A stretch of DNA of 64,000 bases from Pseudomonas putida (GTDB lineage: Bacteria; Pseudomonadota; Gammaproteobacteria; Pseudomonadales; Pseudomonadaceae): positions 224,358 through 288,357 of the forward strand of contig NZ_BSKJ01000009.1 in the NCBI RefSeq assembly GCF_030159595.1. Reading direction: 5' to 3'. Every line of letters starts with the position of its first letter. Position 1 is the stretch's first letter. Shown piece after piece: positions 24,679 through 33,912 of the stretch. Below the pieces are notes generated by a model that saw only the letters and a list, made by a program, of their open reading frames with translations, did no database searches and had not been told where the DNA came from. The translations under genes were made by a program, and so were the position numbers.

Positions 24679-25893
24679 ATGGACGCGCCTGTACAAAGCT
24701 CTTCAACCCCGTTTCGACTGGCAGACATCCTTCACCCCGTTGTGGCAGGGATCGTTTCGGTCATCGTCAACTACGGTGGCACCTTCATCCTGGTGTTCCA
24801 GGCGGCCAAGGTTGCCGGGCTGAGCCCCGAGCTGACTTCGTCGTGGGTCTGGGCCGTGTCGATCGGCGTCGGTCTCAGCGGCCTGGCGCTGTCCTGGTAC
24901 AGCCGCGCGCCGGTGATCACGGCCTGGTCCACGCCAGCCGCTGCGTTCCTGGTCACGGCCCTGGCCAACGTGCCCTACAGTGAAGCCATCGGTGCCTATC
25001 TGCTGTCGGCCGCCGGCTTCGTGGTGCTGGGGATTACCGGGTGCTTCGAGCGCCTGGTGCGGGTCGTCCCTGGCGGTATTGCAGCCGGACTTCTGGCCGG
25101 CATCTTGTTGCAGTTCGGTATCGGTGCCTTTGCCAGCCTGTCGGTGGACCCGGCCCTGGCCGGGCTGCTGATTGCGGCCTATGTGGCATTCAAGCGTTTT
25201 ACCGCCCGCTACGCCGTGGTCGGCATTCTGCTACTGGGCCTTGGCTACTTACTGCTGCAAGGGCAAGTGGGCCTTACCACGCTCAAGCTGGAATTCGCCT
25301 CTCCGGTATTCACCGCGCCCACCTTCTCCCTCAACGCTGCCCTCAGCGTGGCCCTGCCATTGTTCCTGATCACCCTCACCGGCCAGTACATGCCCGGCAT
25401 GCTGGTGCTGCGCAACGACGGCTTCACGACCAGCGCCAACCCGATCGTCGCGGTCACGGGCCTGGGGTCATTGCTGATGGCGCCGTTCGGTTCGCATGCC
25501 TTCAACATCGCCGCCATCACCGCAGCCATCTGCACCGGCAAGGAAGCCCATGAAGACCCTGGCAAGCGCTGGGTGGCAGGCATCGCCGCCGGTGTCTGCT
25601 ACATCCTCGTGGGGGTGTTCGGGGTCACCTTGGCGAGTGTGTTCATGGCCCTCCCGGGCACGTTCATCACCACCCTGGCCGGCCTTGCCTTACTGGGCAC
25701 CATCGGTGCCAGCCTGGCCAGCGCAATGGCCGATGCCCGCGCCCGCGAGGCGGCACTGATCACCTTCCTGGCGGCAGCCGCCAACATCAGCCTGTTCGGC
25801 ATTGGCGGGGCCTTCTGGGGCCTGGTCATTGGCTTGCTGGCCCATGCCGCACTGAACGGCCGCCTCCCCGGTTTCAGCGGCAACGCCCGCTAA
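24679..25893 (+). CDS. BenE-family benzoate/aromatic acid:H+ symporter
   Basis: Protein of 404 aa with about 12 membrane segments and no signal peptide. It matches the BenE family: WSTPAAAFLVTALANVPYSE and GSHAFNIAAITAAICTGKEA are family stretches with the conserved GSHxxN region. Known BenE proteins import benzoate across the inner membrane. Here no benzoate-dioxygenase or catechol genes are near; it follows two aldolase-type genes, so the substrate may be a different organic acid. The ATG is preceded by AGAGG. Confidence 0.9.
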   Translation: MDAPVQSSSTPFRLADILHPVVAGIVSVIVNYGGTFILVFQAAKVAGLSPELTSSWVWAVSIGVGLSGLALSWYSRAPVITAWSTPAAAFLVTALANVPYSEAIGAYLLSAAGFVVLGITGCFERLVRVVPGGIAAGLLAGILLQFGIGAFASLSVDPALAGLLIAAYVAFKRFTARYAVVGILLLGLGYLLLQGQVGLTTLKLEFASPVFTAPTFSLNAALSVALPLFLITLTGQYMPGMLVLRNDGFTTSANPIVAVTGLGSLLMAPFGSHAFNIAAITAAICTGKEAHEDPGKRWVAGIAAGVCYILVGVFGVTLASVFMALPGTFITTLAGLALLGTIGASLASAMADARAREAALITFLAAAANISLFGIGGAFWGLVIGLLAHAALNGRLPGFSGNAR

Positions 25894-25952
25894 GCGGGCT
25901 TTCCACCACCTTGCCGTGCGCCAAGGGCGCACGCTGTACAACAGGTATCGAC

Positions 25953-27170
25953 ATGCCCCAAGCTGGCCCCAAGTTGCTTACCCAAGTGGCTGCCGTGCAC
26001 TTCGTCAGCCATGTGCACATCATGCTGATCCCGGCATTACTACCCGTGCTTCCCGGCCTGCTGGGGGTGGGCTTCATCGAACTCGGCGTTGCCCTGGCAG
26101 TATTCAACATCGTCTCCGCCCTGGTGCAGGCCCCGCTGGGTTTTGCCGTCGATCACTATGGCGCGCGTAAAGTGCTCAAGGCCGGGCTGTTGCTGGGCAG
26201 CCTCAGTTTCCTGCTGCTGGCTGCCAGCCCGGGGTATGCGGTGCTGCTGGTGGCGATGGCCTTGGCGGGCCTGGCCAATGGCGTGTACCACCCGGCCGAC
26301 TATGCACTGCTGGCCAGCGGTATCGAGCCTGCGCGCCTGGGGCGGTCGTTCTCGATTCATACCTTTGCCGGCTTCCTCGGCTCGGCGGTCACGCCGGCCG
26401 TATTCCTCGGTATCGCCGCTGTGTTCGGCACCCGGGCGGCCCTGGCGGCGGGCGCGGTATTTGGGGTAGCCGCGCTGCTGCTGATATCGATACCAGGCAG
26501 TGGCGTTTACCAGGTCGCAGGGCCTGGCAACCAAACGGGCGCTGGCCCGGTCGCGGCAACAGGCCGCGTGCGTTTGTTCACACCCATGATCGGCGTCCTG
26601 ACGGTGTTGTTCATCCTGCTCAACCTGAGCACCAGCGCCATCGAGAAGTTTTCCGTAGCCGCACTCGTACAAGGCCAAGGCCTGACCCTGGCCTGGGCCA
26701 ACACCGCGCTCACCGCCTTCCTGCTGTGCAGCGCAGCGGGCGTGCTGTGCGGTGGTGCCTTGGCCGACCGTACCCGGCGCCATGGCCTGGTGGCGGCAAT
26801 GGCCTTCGCGGCGGCGGCCGCGCTGACCGCGCTGGTGGCCCTGGGGCTGCTGCAGGGCTGGGCACTGGTGGTGGTACTGGGTGCCATCGGCCTGCTGACC
26901 GGGATCATCGCCCCGTCGCGGGACATGCTGGTCAAGGCGGCTGCACCGCCAGGGGCCGAGGGCAAAACCTTCGGGCTGGTGTCGACCGGGTTCAATATCG
27001 GTGGCGCCATCGGGCCAGTGGCGTTTGGCTGGATGCTCGACCAGCGCCTGCCAAACGGGATTTTCGTTGCATCGGTCGTGTTCATGCTGCTGACGGTGCT
27101 GCTGACCCTGGCGCAAGAGGCGTACCTGGCCAGGGCCCGCAACGCTGAGCGACTGGCGCGCGCTGTGTAG
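25953..27170 (+). CDS. Major facilitator superfamily transporter
   Basis: Protein of 405 aa with 12 predicted helices. The TM2-3 loop DHYGARKVLKAGLLLG is the MFS motif A, and GLANGVYHPADYALL with FSIHTFAGFLGSAVTPAVFL resembles the FosR/YfiS-type drug and metabolite exporter branch. The start at 25953 has AGGT upstream; the longer frame begins inside the gap after benE. It closes the four-gene run and converges with the lipase gene (29 bp between stops). Substrate unknown; uptake or efflux of the cluster metabolite are both possible. Confidence 0.88.
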   Translation: MPQAGPKLLTQVAAVHFVSHVHIMLIPALLPVLPGLLGVGFIELGVALAVFNIVSALVQAPLGFAVDHYGARKVLKAGLLLGSLSFLLLAASPGYAVLLVAMALAGLANGVYHPADYALLASGIEPARLGRSFSIHTFAGFLGSAVTPAVFLGIAAVFGTRAALAAGAVFGVAALLLISIPGSGVYQVAGPGNQTGAGPVAATGRVRLFTPMIGVLTVLFILLNLSTSAIEKFSVAALVQGQGLTLAWANTALTAFLLCSAAGVLCGGALADRTRRHGLVAAMAFAAAAALTALVALGLLQGWALVVVLGAIGLLTGIIAPSRDMLVKAAAPPGAEGKTFGLVSTGFNIGGAIGPVAFGWMLDQRLPNGIFVASVVFMLLTVLLTLAQEAYLARARNAERLARAV

Positions 27171-27199
27171 GTACGGCTTTGGCCTGTCATTTCGGCCGT

Positions 27200-28501
27200 T
27201 CAGGTTACCGGGTTCGCATGTACCACGCGCCCGCCTGCGCCCGGCCGATTGACGAACAGCACATCCAGCACACTGTTGCGCAAGCCCTTCAGCGCATTCC
27301 AGTTTGCCGAGGCATGCACATACTTCTCGCACAGCAGCCGCTGTTCAGCCTCGCTCAACCCCGGCTGGTCCGTTTCCCCCAAGGCAAACGCATGCAACTT
27401 GCGGCTGATCTCCAGTAAATCCTCCGGCAGCCTGTGCTCAGGCTGCTCGCCCAACGGCGCAAATGGCACGCCAGCCCGCACCGCCAGCGCTCGCATCACG
27501 CTCAAGTACACCCGGGACAACTGCCCCGCCACTTCCCGCTCACAGTACAACGCCGCATACACCTGCTTTTGCGCCTCATGTGGCCGGCCGCCGGCAAGTG
27601 GCGCCTCCCAGCTCACGACCTGCGGCCTGGGCATGTGCCTGTCGGCATACGCCGACGCCAACAAGGCACTTACCGTGGCGTGCACATGGCTTTGCTCGGC
27701 CCGCATGCCCACCGGCACACGCTGGGACTGCGGCTTGCACAGCAGCACCTGCTCCAGCGTGGTTTCCGGGTAACCACCCCCGATGTTCGAATGCACCCCC
27801 GGCAACACAATGTCGTGACCACTGCCCACCAGCGGAAAGTTATGCCGCTGCTCATCCCCCGCCACCAGCTGCACCACCTGCCGGGCAATACCTGCCCCAA
27901 GGCCCAGGCGCAGGCCGCCCTGGCGGCTATCGGCGGGGTCGAAGTCGCCCTGCAACGGCGCGATGATCGCCGCCACGGTGTCGAACAGGCCGATAAAGTT
28001 GATCGAAGTGTCGCACGCTATCGGCAACAACCCGCCCGCGCCATCCTGTAGCAGGTTGGCCAGGTGCCGTACCGCCGCCGCCCCGCGGCTGAAACCGAAC
28101 AGGTCGAACTCGACCCGCGCCACGGCTGCCTGCGGATGTGCCCGGCACCAGCCCTGAAGCTGTTCGGCCATCCCCTGCAAAGCCTCGGCGACCCGCGCCT
28201 CAACCCCCGTGCGCCCACGACCGGTGGCCGCGGCATAGGCATGGTCCGCCTCACCGGCCAGGGTACCCACGCCTTCCACATAGCGTTTCATAAACACCAG
28301 CGTGCCATCGGCATCAGCCTCACCCGCCGGATACAGGGCATGCAACAGGGCCACATTGCTCAGGGCATTGCCATAGCTGCCGCGCTGTTCATCCACGGTC
28401 ATGGCATTGTGCCGGTTGTTACCGGTGCCATCGAAAAACACGCCAAAACGCAGGGTGGCGGGTGTGGGGATTGGCGTGCTACCGCTACTCATTTTCATCA
28501 T
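27200..28501 (-). CDS. DUF2235 lipase, Tle1-like putative T6SS effector
   Basis: Protein of 433 aa. The opening FGVFFDGTGNN is the DUF2235 signature. The nucleophile elbow GFSRG lies at 136-140 (Ser138), Asp174 is in GLFDTV and His237 in GVHSNIGGGYP. This Ser-Asp-His set matches Tle1-family phospholipases delivered by type VI secretion. There is no signal peptide, as expected for a T6SS cargo. Three Met codons (28501, 28498, 28492) are possible starts; the first has AGCAGG upstream. No VgrG, PAAR or recognisable immunity gene adjoins it, so it is an orphan, or a non-secreted lipase. Confidence 0.8.
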   Translation of the reverse strand: MMKMSSGSTPIPTPATLRFGVFFDGTGNNRHNAMTVDEQRGSYGNALSNVALLHALYPAGEADADGTLVFMKRYVEGVGTLAGEADHAYAAATGRGRTGVEARVAEALQGMAEQLQGWCRAHPQAAVARVEFDLFGFSRGAAAVRHLANLLQDGAGGLLPIACDTSINFIGLFDTVAAIIAPLQGDFDPADSRQGGLRLGLGAGIARQVVQLVAGDEQRHNFPLVGSGHDIVLPGVHSNIGGGYPETTLEQVLLCKPQSQRVPVGMRAEQSHVHATVSALLASAYADRHMPRPQVVSWEAPLAGGRPHEAQKQVYAALYCEREVAGQLSRVYLSVMRALAVRAGVPFAPLGEQPEHRLPEDLLEISRKLHAFALGETDQPGLSEAEQRLLCEKYVHASANWNALKGLRNSVLDVLFVNRPGAGGRVVHANPVT

Positions 28502-28728
28502 CGTGCCTGCTGCTTGCCTGAAAAGCACAAGCAGGCGCCAGCACGCCTTCACCGACCATCAGACAATGGCCAGCCCTACCTGGGACATTTCTGTACCGAC
28601 AAGCCCCCCGCAACGATAAATTTACCCGCCGCCATTGGTCGCCGCCCCCCCGGATAGATTAAAGTATCAGCCCTTGCCAGGGCCGCTACCGTCAGCCGCC
28701 TCAGGCCCCACACCAGGAACCGTCGCCG

Positions 28729-29688
<960 letters not shown>

Positions 29689-29692
29689 GCCC

Positions 29693-30637
29693 ATGCCCAC
29701 CGCTCAGCTGGCCGAACCCGGCATCCGCATCGGCCTTGCCGAGCTGATCGACATGCGTCACCGCGTGCGCGAAATCCAGCTGTTTTCCAAGCCCGGCCAG
29801 CGCAGCCCGCTGGTGGGCCTGCACCATTCCAAGCTGCGCGGGCGCGGTGTGGACTTCGACCAGGTGCGCGTGTACCAGGCCGGCGACGATGTGCGCAACA
29901 TCGACTGGCGGGTGACCGCGCGCACCCAGGAGCCGCACACCAAACTGTTCCACGAAGAGCGCGAACGGCCGATCTTCATCCTCGTCGAGCAAAGCCAGCG
30001 GCTGTTTTTCGGCTCGGGGCTGATGTTCAAGTCGGTGTTGGCGGCACAGGCCGCGGCACTGTTCGGCTGGGCCGCGCTGGGCCACAACGACCGCATCGGC
30101 GGCCTGGTGTTCGGCGACAACGAACACCACGAAATCAAACCCCGGCGCAGCAAACAGAGCCTGCTGCAACTGCTCAACCGCCTGGCCAAGGTCAACCAGG
30201 CACTGCACACCGAAGCCACGCCCGGGGCTGACAGCCTCGGCCTGGCCCTGCGCCGCGCCCGCGAAGTGCTGCGCCCCGGCAGCCTGGCCATCGTGATTTG
30301 CGATGAACGCTCGCTCAGCGCCCAGGTGGAACAGCACCTGGCCATGCTCTCGCGCCATTGCGACCTGCTGTTGCTACCCGTGTCCGATCCGCTCGACCAC
30401 GCCCTGCCGGCCGCCGGCCTGCTGCGCTTCGCCCAGCGTAGCGCCCAGCTGGAACTCGACACACTCGACGCCAACCTCCGCCAGGCCTACCGCCAGCAGG
30501 CCGAAGCTCGCATCGAGCGGTGGGAGCTGATGGCGCAGAAGCTGCGTGTGGTCCTGATGCCACTGAGCACGCAAAGCGAAATGATCGAGCAACTGCGCGA
30601 GTACCTGAACGCTCAGCGGCCCCGGAGCGCGTCATGA
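29693..30637 (+). CDS. DUF58 domain protein of the MoxR operon
   Basis: Protein of 314 aa. The DUF58 core is visible as RGRGVDFDQVRVYQAGDDVR followed by IDWRVTARTQEPHTKLF, then a VWA-like fold with ILVEQSQRLFFGS. No membrane segments are obvious. The start at 29693 lies 4 bp after the moxR stop. DUF58 proteins are constant partners of MoxR ATPases; their exact activity is unknown. Confidence 0.92.
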   Translation: MPTAQLAEPGIRIGLAELIDMRHRVREIQLFSKPGQRSPLVGLHHSKLRGRGVDFDQVRVYQAGDDVRNIDWRVTARTQEPHTKLFHEERERPIFILVEQSQRLFFGSGLMFKSVLAAQAAALFGWAALGHNDRIGGLVFGDNEHHEIKPRRSKQSLLQLLNRLAKVNQALHTEATPGADSLGLALRRAREVLRPGSLAIVICDERSLSAQVEQHLAMLSRHCDLLLLPVSDPLDHALPAAGLLRFAQRSAQLELDTLDANLRQAYRQQAEARIERWELMAQKLRVVLMPLSTQSEMIEQLREYLNAQRPRSAS

Positions 30638-31128
30638 ACCCACTCAACCAACTGCACCCGCTGATCGACCCGGCACCGATCGGCCTGTGGCCGCCGGCAC
30701 CGGGCTGGTGGCTGTTGCTGGCGCTACTGCCGCTACTGGGCTGGGGCCTGTGGCAGCTGCGCCGCTGGCGCCCGGGCAAACGCCGCATCGTGCGTGCCGA
30801 GCAACCGCTCGACCCGGTGCGCGTGGCCGCTCTGGCCGAGCTGGCCCTCCTGCCACGCCCCTACGATGGCGCACCGGCAGGTGCCTGGCTGCAACAGATC
30901 AACGCCCTGCTCAAGCGCCTGTGCCGCAACCACTACCCCGGCGCCAACAGCCACACCCTCAACGGTCGCCAATGGCTGGCGTTTCTCGACAACCGCTGCC
31001 CGGCCGCTGGCCTGACCCGCTGGATGGTGCTGGTCGAAGGCGCCTACAAACCTGAGTGCAAGCTCGACGACAAAGCCATCGCCGGGCTCAGCCAGGCCGT
31101 GGAAACCTGGATTCGAAAGCATGTTTGA
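30634..31128 (+). CDS. DUF4381 membrane protein of the MoxR operon
   Basis: Protein of 164 aa. One strong membrane helix at residues about 24-42 (APGWWLLLALLPLLGWGLWQ) is preceded by PLIDPAPIGLWPPAPG, the DUF4381 signature. The remainder is a soluble C-terminal domain that should face the cytosol. The ATG overlaps the DUF58 stop (ATGA), and its own 3' end overlaps the next gene by 8 bp. Function unknown; the operon position suggests a membrane anchor for the VWA partners. Confidence 0.9.
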   Translation: MNPLNQLHPLIDPAPIGLWPPAPGWWLLLALLPLLGWGLWQLRRWRPGKRRIVRAEQPLDPVRVAALAELALLPRPYDGAPAGAWLQQINALLKRLCRNHYPGANSHTLNGRQWLAFLDNRCPAAGLTRWMVLVEGAYKPECKLDDKAIAGLSQAVETWIRKHV

Positions 31129-32197
31129 ACTGGCCTGGCCGTGGGTCTTCGCCCTGTTGCCGCTGCCATGGCTGGCACGCCTGCTGCTGCCCGCAGCCGA
31201 CAGCGGTGAGCCGGTGCTCAAGGTGGGCTTCCTCAACGAACTGGAAGGCCTGGCCGGGCGCCGCGCGCGGCTCAACCTGCCCACCTGGCGCCAACAGGCC
31301 CCGTTCGTGGTCATCTGGCTGTTGCTGCTGTGCGCGGCTGCCCGCCCGCAGTGGCTGGGCGATCCGGTGCCGGTGGCCGCCAGCGGTCGCGACCTGCTGG
31401 TGGCGGTGGACGTGTCCGGGTCGATGGACTTCCCCGACATGCAGTGGAAGAACGAAGACATCAGCCGCCTCGACCTGGTCAAGGCGCTGATGGGCGATTT
31501 TCTGCAGGACCGCGAAGGCGACCGTGTGGGCCTGATCCTGTTCGGCAGCCAGGCCTACCTGCAGGCGCCGCTCACCTTCGATCGGCGCACCGTGCGCACG
31601 TTCCTCGACGAAGCGCAAATCGGCATCGCCGGCAAGAACACCGCCATCGGCGACGCCATCGGCCTGGCGGTCAAACGCCTGCGCCAACGCCCGGCGCAAA
31701 GCCGGGTGCTGGTGCTGATCACCGACGGCGCCAACAACGGTGGGCAGATCCACCCACTGACCGCCGCCCGCCTGGCGGCCCAGGAAGGCGTGCGCATCTA
31801 TACCATCGGCATCGGCGCCAACCCCGAAGCCAGTGGCACCCCTGGCCTGCTCGGCCTCAACCCGAGCCTGGACCTTGACGAAGCCGCGCTCAAGGAAATT
31901 GCCGACATCACCCACGGCGCCTACTTCCGCGCCCATGACGGCGCCGAACTGGACGCCATCGGCGACACCCTCGACCAGCTGGAGCCCGTGGCCCAGCAAC
32001 CGACCCAGGCACGCACGGCCCAGGCCCTGTACGCCTGGCCCCTGGCACTGGCGCTGCTGCTCAGCGTGCTACTGGTGGTGGCCGTGCAATGGCCAGACAA
32101 CCTGCTGCAACGCCTGCTGCGCAAGCCGCGCTTCCTGCAGCCGCACCCGGAATGGCGCCAGCGCCTGAAGCGCCTGCGCCTAAGGAGGCGGCGATGA
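31121..32197 (+). CDS. BatA-like VWA domain membrane protein
   Basis: Protein of 358 aa. It has the N-terminal BatA helix pair (about 6-24 and 60-75), then a VWA domain with an intact metal-ion-dependent adhesion site: DVSGS at 97-101, the Thr in AGKNTAIGDAIG and the Asp in LITDGANNGG. A C-terminal membrane helix lies at about 305-325. The VWA domain should face the periplasm and bind a partner through a divalent metal. Consistent with the MoxR/Bat complexes tied to oxidative or envelope stress. Confidence 0.93.
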   Translation: MFELAWPWVFALLPLPWLARLLLPAADSGEPVLKVGFLNELEGLAGRRARLNLPTWRQQAPFVVIWLLLLCAAARPQWLGDPVPVAASGRDLLVAVDVSGSMDFPDMQWKNEDISRLDLVKALMGDFLQDREGDRVGLILFGSQAYLQAPLTFDRRTVRTFLDEAQIGIAGKNTAIGDAIGLAVKRLRQRPAQSRVLVLITDGANNGGQIHPLTAARLAAQEGVRIYTIGIGANPEASGTPGLLGLNPSLDLDEAALKEIADITHGAYFRAHDGAELDAIGDTLDQLEPVAQQPTQARTAQALYAWPLALALLLSVLLVVAVQWPDNLLQRLLRKPRFLQPHPEWRQRLKRLRLRRRR

Positions 32198-33912
32198 TCG
32201 AACTGTGGCCCCAATGGCTACGCCCGCTCTGGCTGCTGGCCGTGCCCCTGCTCGGCTGGCTGCTGTACAAGCTGTGGCACCGGCGCAAACGCGCCGGGCG
32301 CTGGCAGATGATTCTGCCGCCGGCGTTCCATGGCGTATTGCTAGGCGGTGGTAGCGGCAGCACCAGTAAACTGCCATGGGTTGCACTGGGCCTGGCCTGG
32401 GCGCTGGTGATCCTGGCCCTGCTCGGGCCCAGCTGGCAACGCGTCGAAGAAAACCGCCAACGCCCGGCCGACCCGCTGGTGATCCTGCTGGAACTGACTC
32501 CGCAGATGCTTGCCGAGGACAGCCCGCCCAACCGCCTGGAACAGGCCCGGCGCAAAATTCTCGACCTGCTCGAACACCGACGCGACAGCCAGACTGCGCT
32601 GGTGGTGTATGCCGGGTCTGCACATACCCTGGTGCCGTTGTCCGATGACCTGGCCACCACCCGCAACCTGCTGGAGGCCATCGACCCGTCGATCATGCCG
32701 CAAGCGGGCCAACGCGCGGACCTGGCCGTGCAAAAGGGCCTGGCGCTGCTCGCCCAGAGTGGTTTGGGCCAAGGCCGCCTGCTGCTGATCGGCTCGTCGC
32801 TCAGTGCGCCGGAGCGCCAGGGCATCAGCCAGGCCCTCGGCCGCCAGGGCCCCAGCCTGTTGATGCTGGGCATTGGCAGCCGCGAAGGCGCCCCGGTACG
32901 TCAAGCCAACGGCGAATTCCTTAAAGACAACCAAGGTGGCATCCTCTTGCCACGTCTGGACAGCGCCAGCCTCAAGGGCTTCATCAGCGGTACCGGCGGG
33001 CGCTACCGGCATGCCCGCATCGACGACCTCGACCTGCGCGGTCTGGGCCTGTTCGACAACCCGCGCACCGCGCGCAATGACGGCCAGACCCTGCAACTGG
33101 ACAGCTGGGCCGACCAAGGCTACTGGCTGCTGATCCCGCTGCTGCTGCTGGCCGCGTGTGCCGGCCGGCGTGGCTGGCTGTTCTGCCTGCCGCTGCTGCT
33201 GGCGTTGCCGCAGCCCAGCCAGGCCTTCGAATTCAACGACCTGTGGCTGCGCCCCGACCAGCAAGGCCAGCGCCTGCTGGAACAAAACCGCCCGGCCAGC
33301 GCCGCGCGTCACTTCCAGGACCCGCAATGGCGCGGCATGGCCTTGTACCAGGCCGGCGACTATGCCGGTGCCGCCGAGGCATTTTCCCAAGGCGACACAG
33401 CGCCAGCCCACTACAATCGAGGCAATGCCCTGGCCCACAGCGGCGAGCTGGAAGCTGCCCTGGATGCGTACGAGCAAGCCCTGGAGCGCCAGCCTGACTT
33501 GCAAGCGGCGCTCGACAACCAGGCGCTCGTGCAACAAATGCTGCAGCAACGTGATGCCAAGGCCGAGGAACAACCGCCCAGCAGCGATGCCCAAGGCACG
33601 CCGGGCAGCGAAACCGAAGGCAACAGCAGCTCAGCCAGCAGCCCGGCCCAAGGCACTCCGGGCAACGACGAACACGCCAGCGCCGAACAACCCGGCGAAA
33701 GCAGCAGCAACAGCCAGGCCGCACCCGGCAACCAGGCCGGGGGTGACGACAGCGTGATCCAGCCACCGCAACGCCCGGTGTCGACCAGCCTCGACGCCGA
33801 ACAGCGCCAGGCCTTGGAGCAGTGGCTGCGGGAAATCCCCGACAACCCGGCAGAACTGCTGCGGCGCAAATTCTGGTATGAACAGCAATTGCATCAGGAA
33901 ACCCAACGATGA
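32194..33912 (+). CDS. BatB/BatC-like VWA-TPR membrane protein with degenerate MIDAS
   Basis: Protein of 572 aa, fusing a BatB-like VWA part and a BatC-like TPR part. Membrane helices lie near 10-25, 62-78 and about 310-345. Where the partner protein has the metal site DVSGSM, this one reads ELTPQM at about 100-105, so the D-x-S-x-S metal motif is not conserved. The TPR-like region (about 380-450: RGMALYQAGDYAGAAEAFSQ, HYNRGNALAHSGELEAALDA) is followed by a long Ser/Gln/Pro-rich linker. AAGGAGG precedes the ATG. Likely a structural partner of the metal-binding VWA protein. Confidence 0.9.
   Translation: MIELWPQWLRPLWLLAVPLLGWLLYKLWHRRKRAGRWQMILPPAFHGVLLGGGSGSTSKLPWVALGLAWALVILALLGPSWQRVEENRQRPADPLVILLELTPQMLAEDSPPNRLEQARRKILDLLEHRRDSQTALVVYAGSAHTLVPLSDDLATTRNLLEAIDPSIMPQAGQRADLAVQKGLALLAQSGLGQGRLLLIGSSLSAPERQGISQALGRQGPSLLMLGIGSREGAPVRQANGEFLKDNQGGILLPRLDSASLKGFISGTGGRYRHARIDDLDLRGLGLFDNPRTARNDGQTLQLDSWADQGYWLLIPLLLLAACAGRRGWLFCLPLLLALPQPSQAFEFNDLWLRPDQQGQRLLEQNRPASAARHFQDPQWRGMALYQAGDYAGAAEAFSQGDTAPAHYNRGNALAHSGELEAALDAYEQALERQPDLQAALDNQALVQQMLQQRDAKAEEQPPSSDAQGTPGSETEGNSSSASSPAQGTPGNDEHASAEQPGESSSNSQAAPGNQAGGDDSVIQPPQRPVSTSLDAEQRQALEQWLREIPDNPAELLRRKFWYEQQLHQETQR

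Noticed and set aside
33540..33790. Ser/Gln/Pro-rich stretch suspected to be a frameshift in the VWA-TPR gene
   Set aside because: The frame continues to a good C-terminal helix and overlaps the next gene by ATGA; it is a low-complexity linker.
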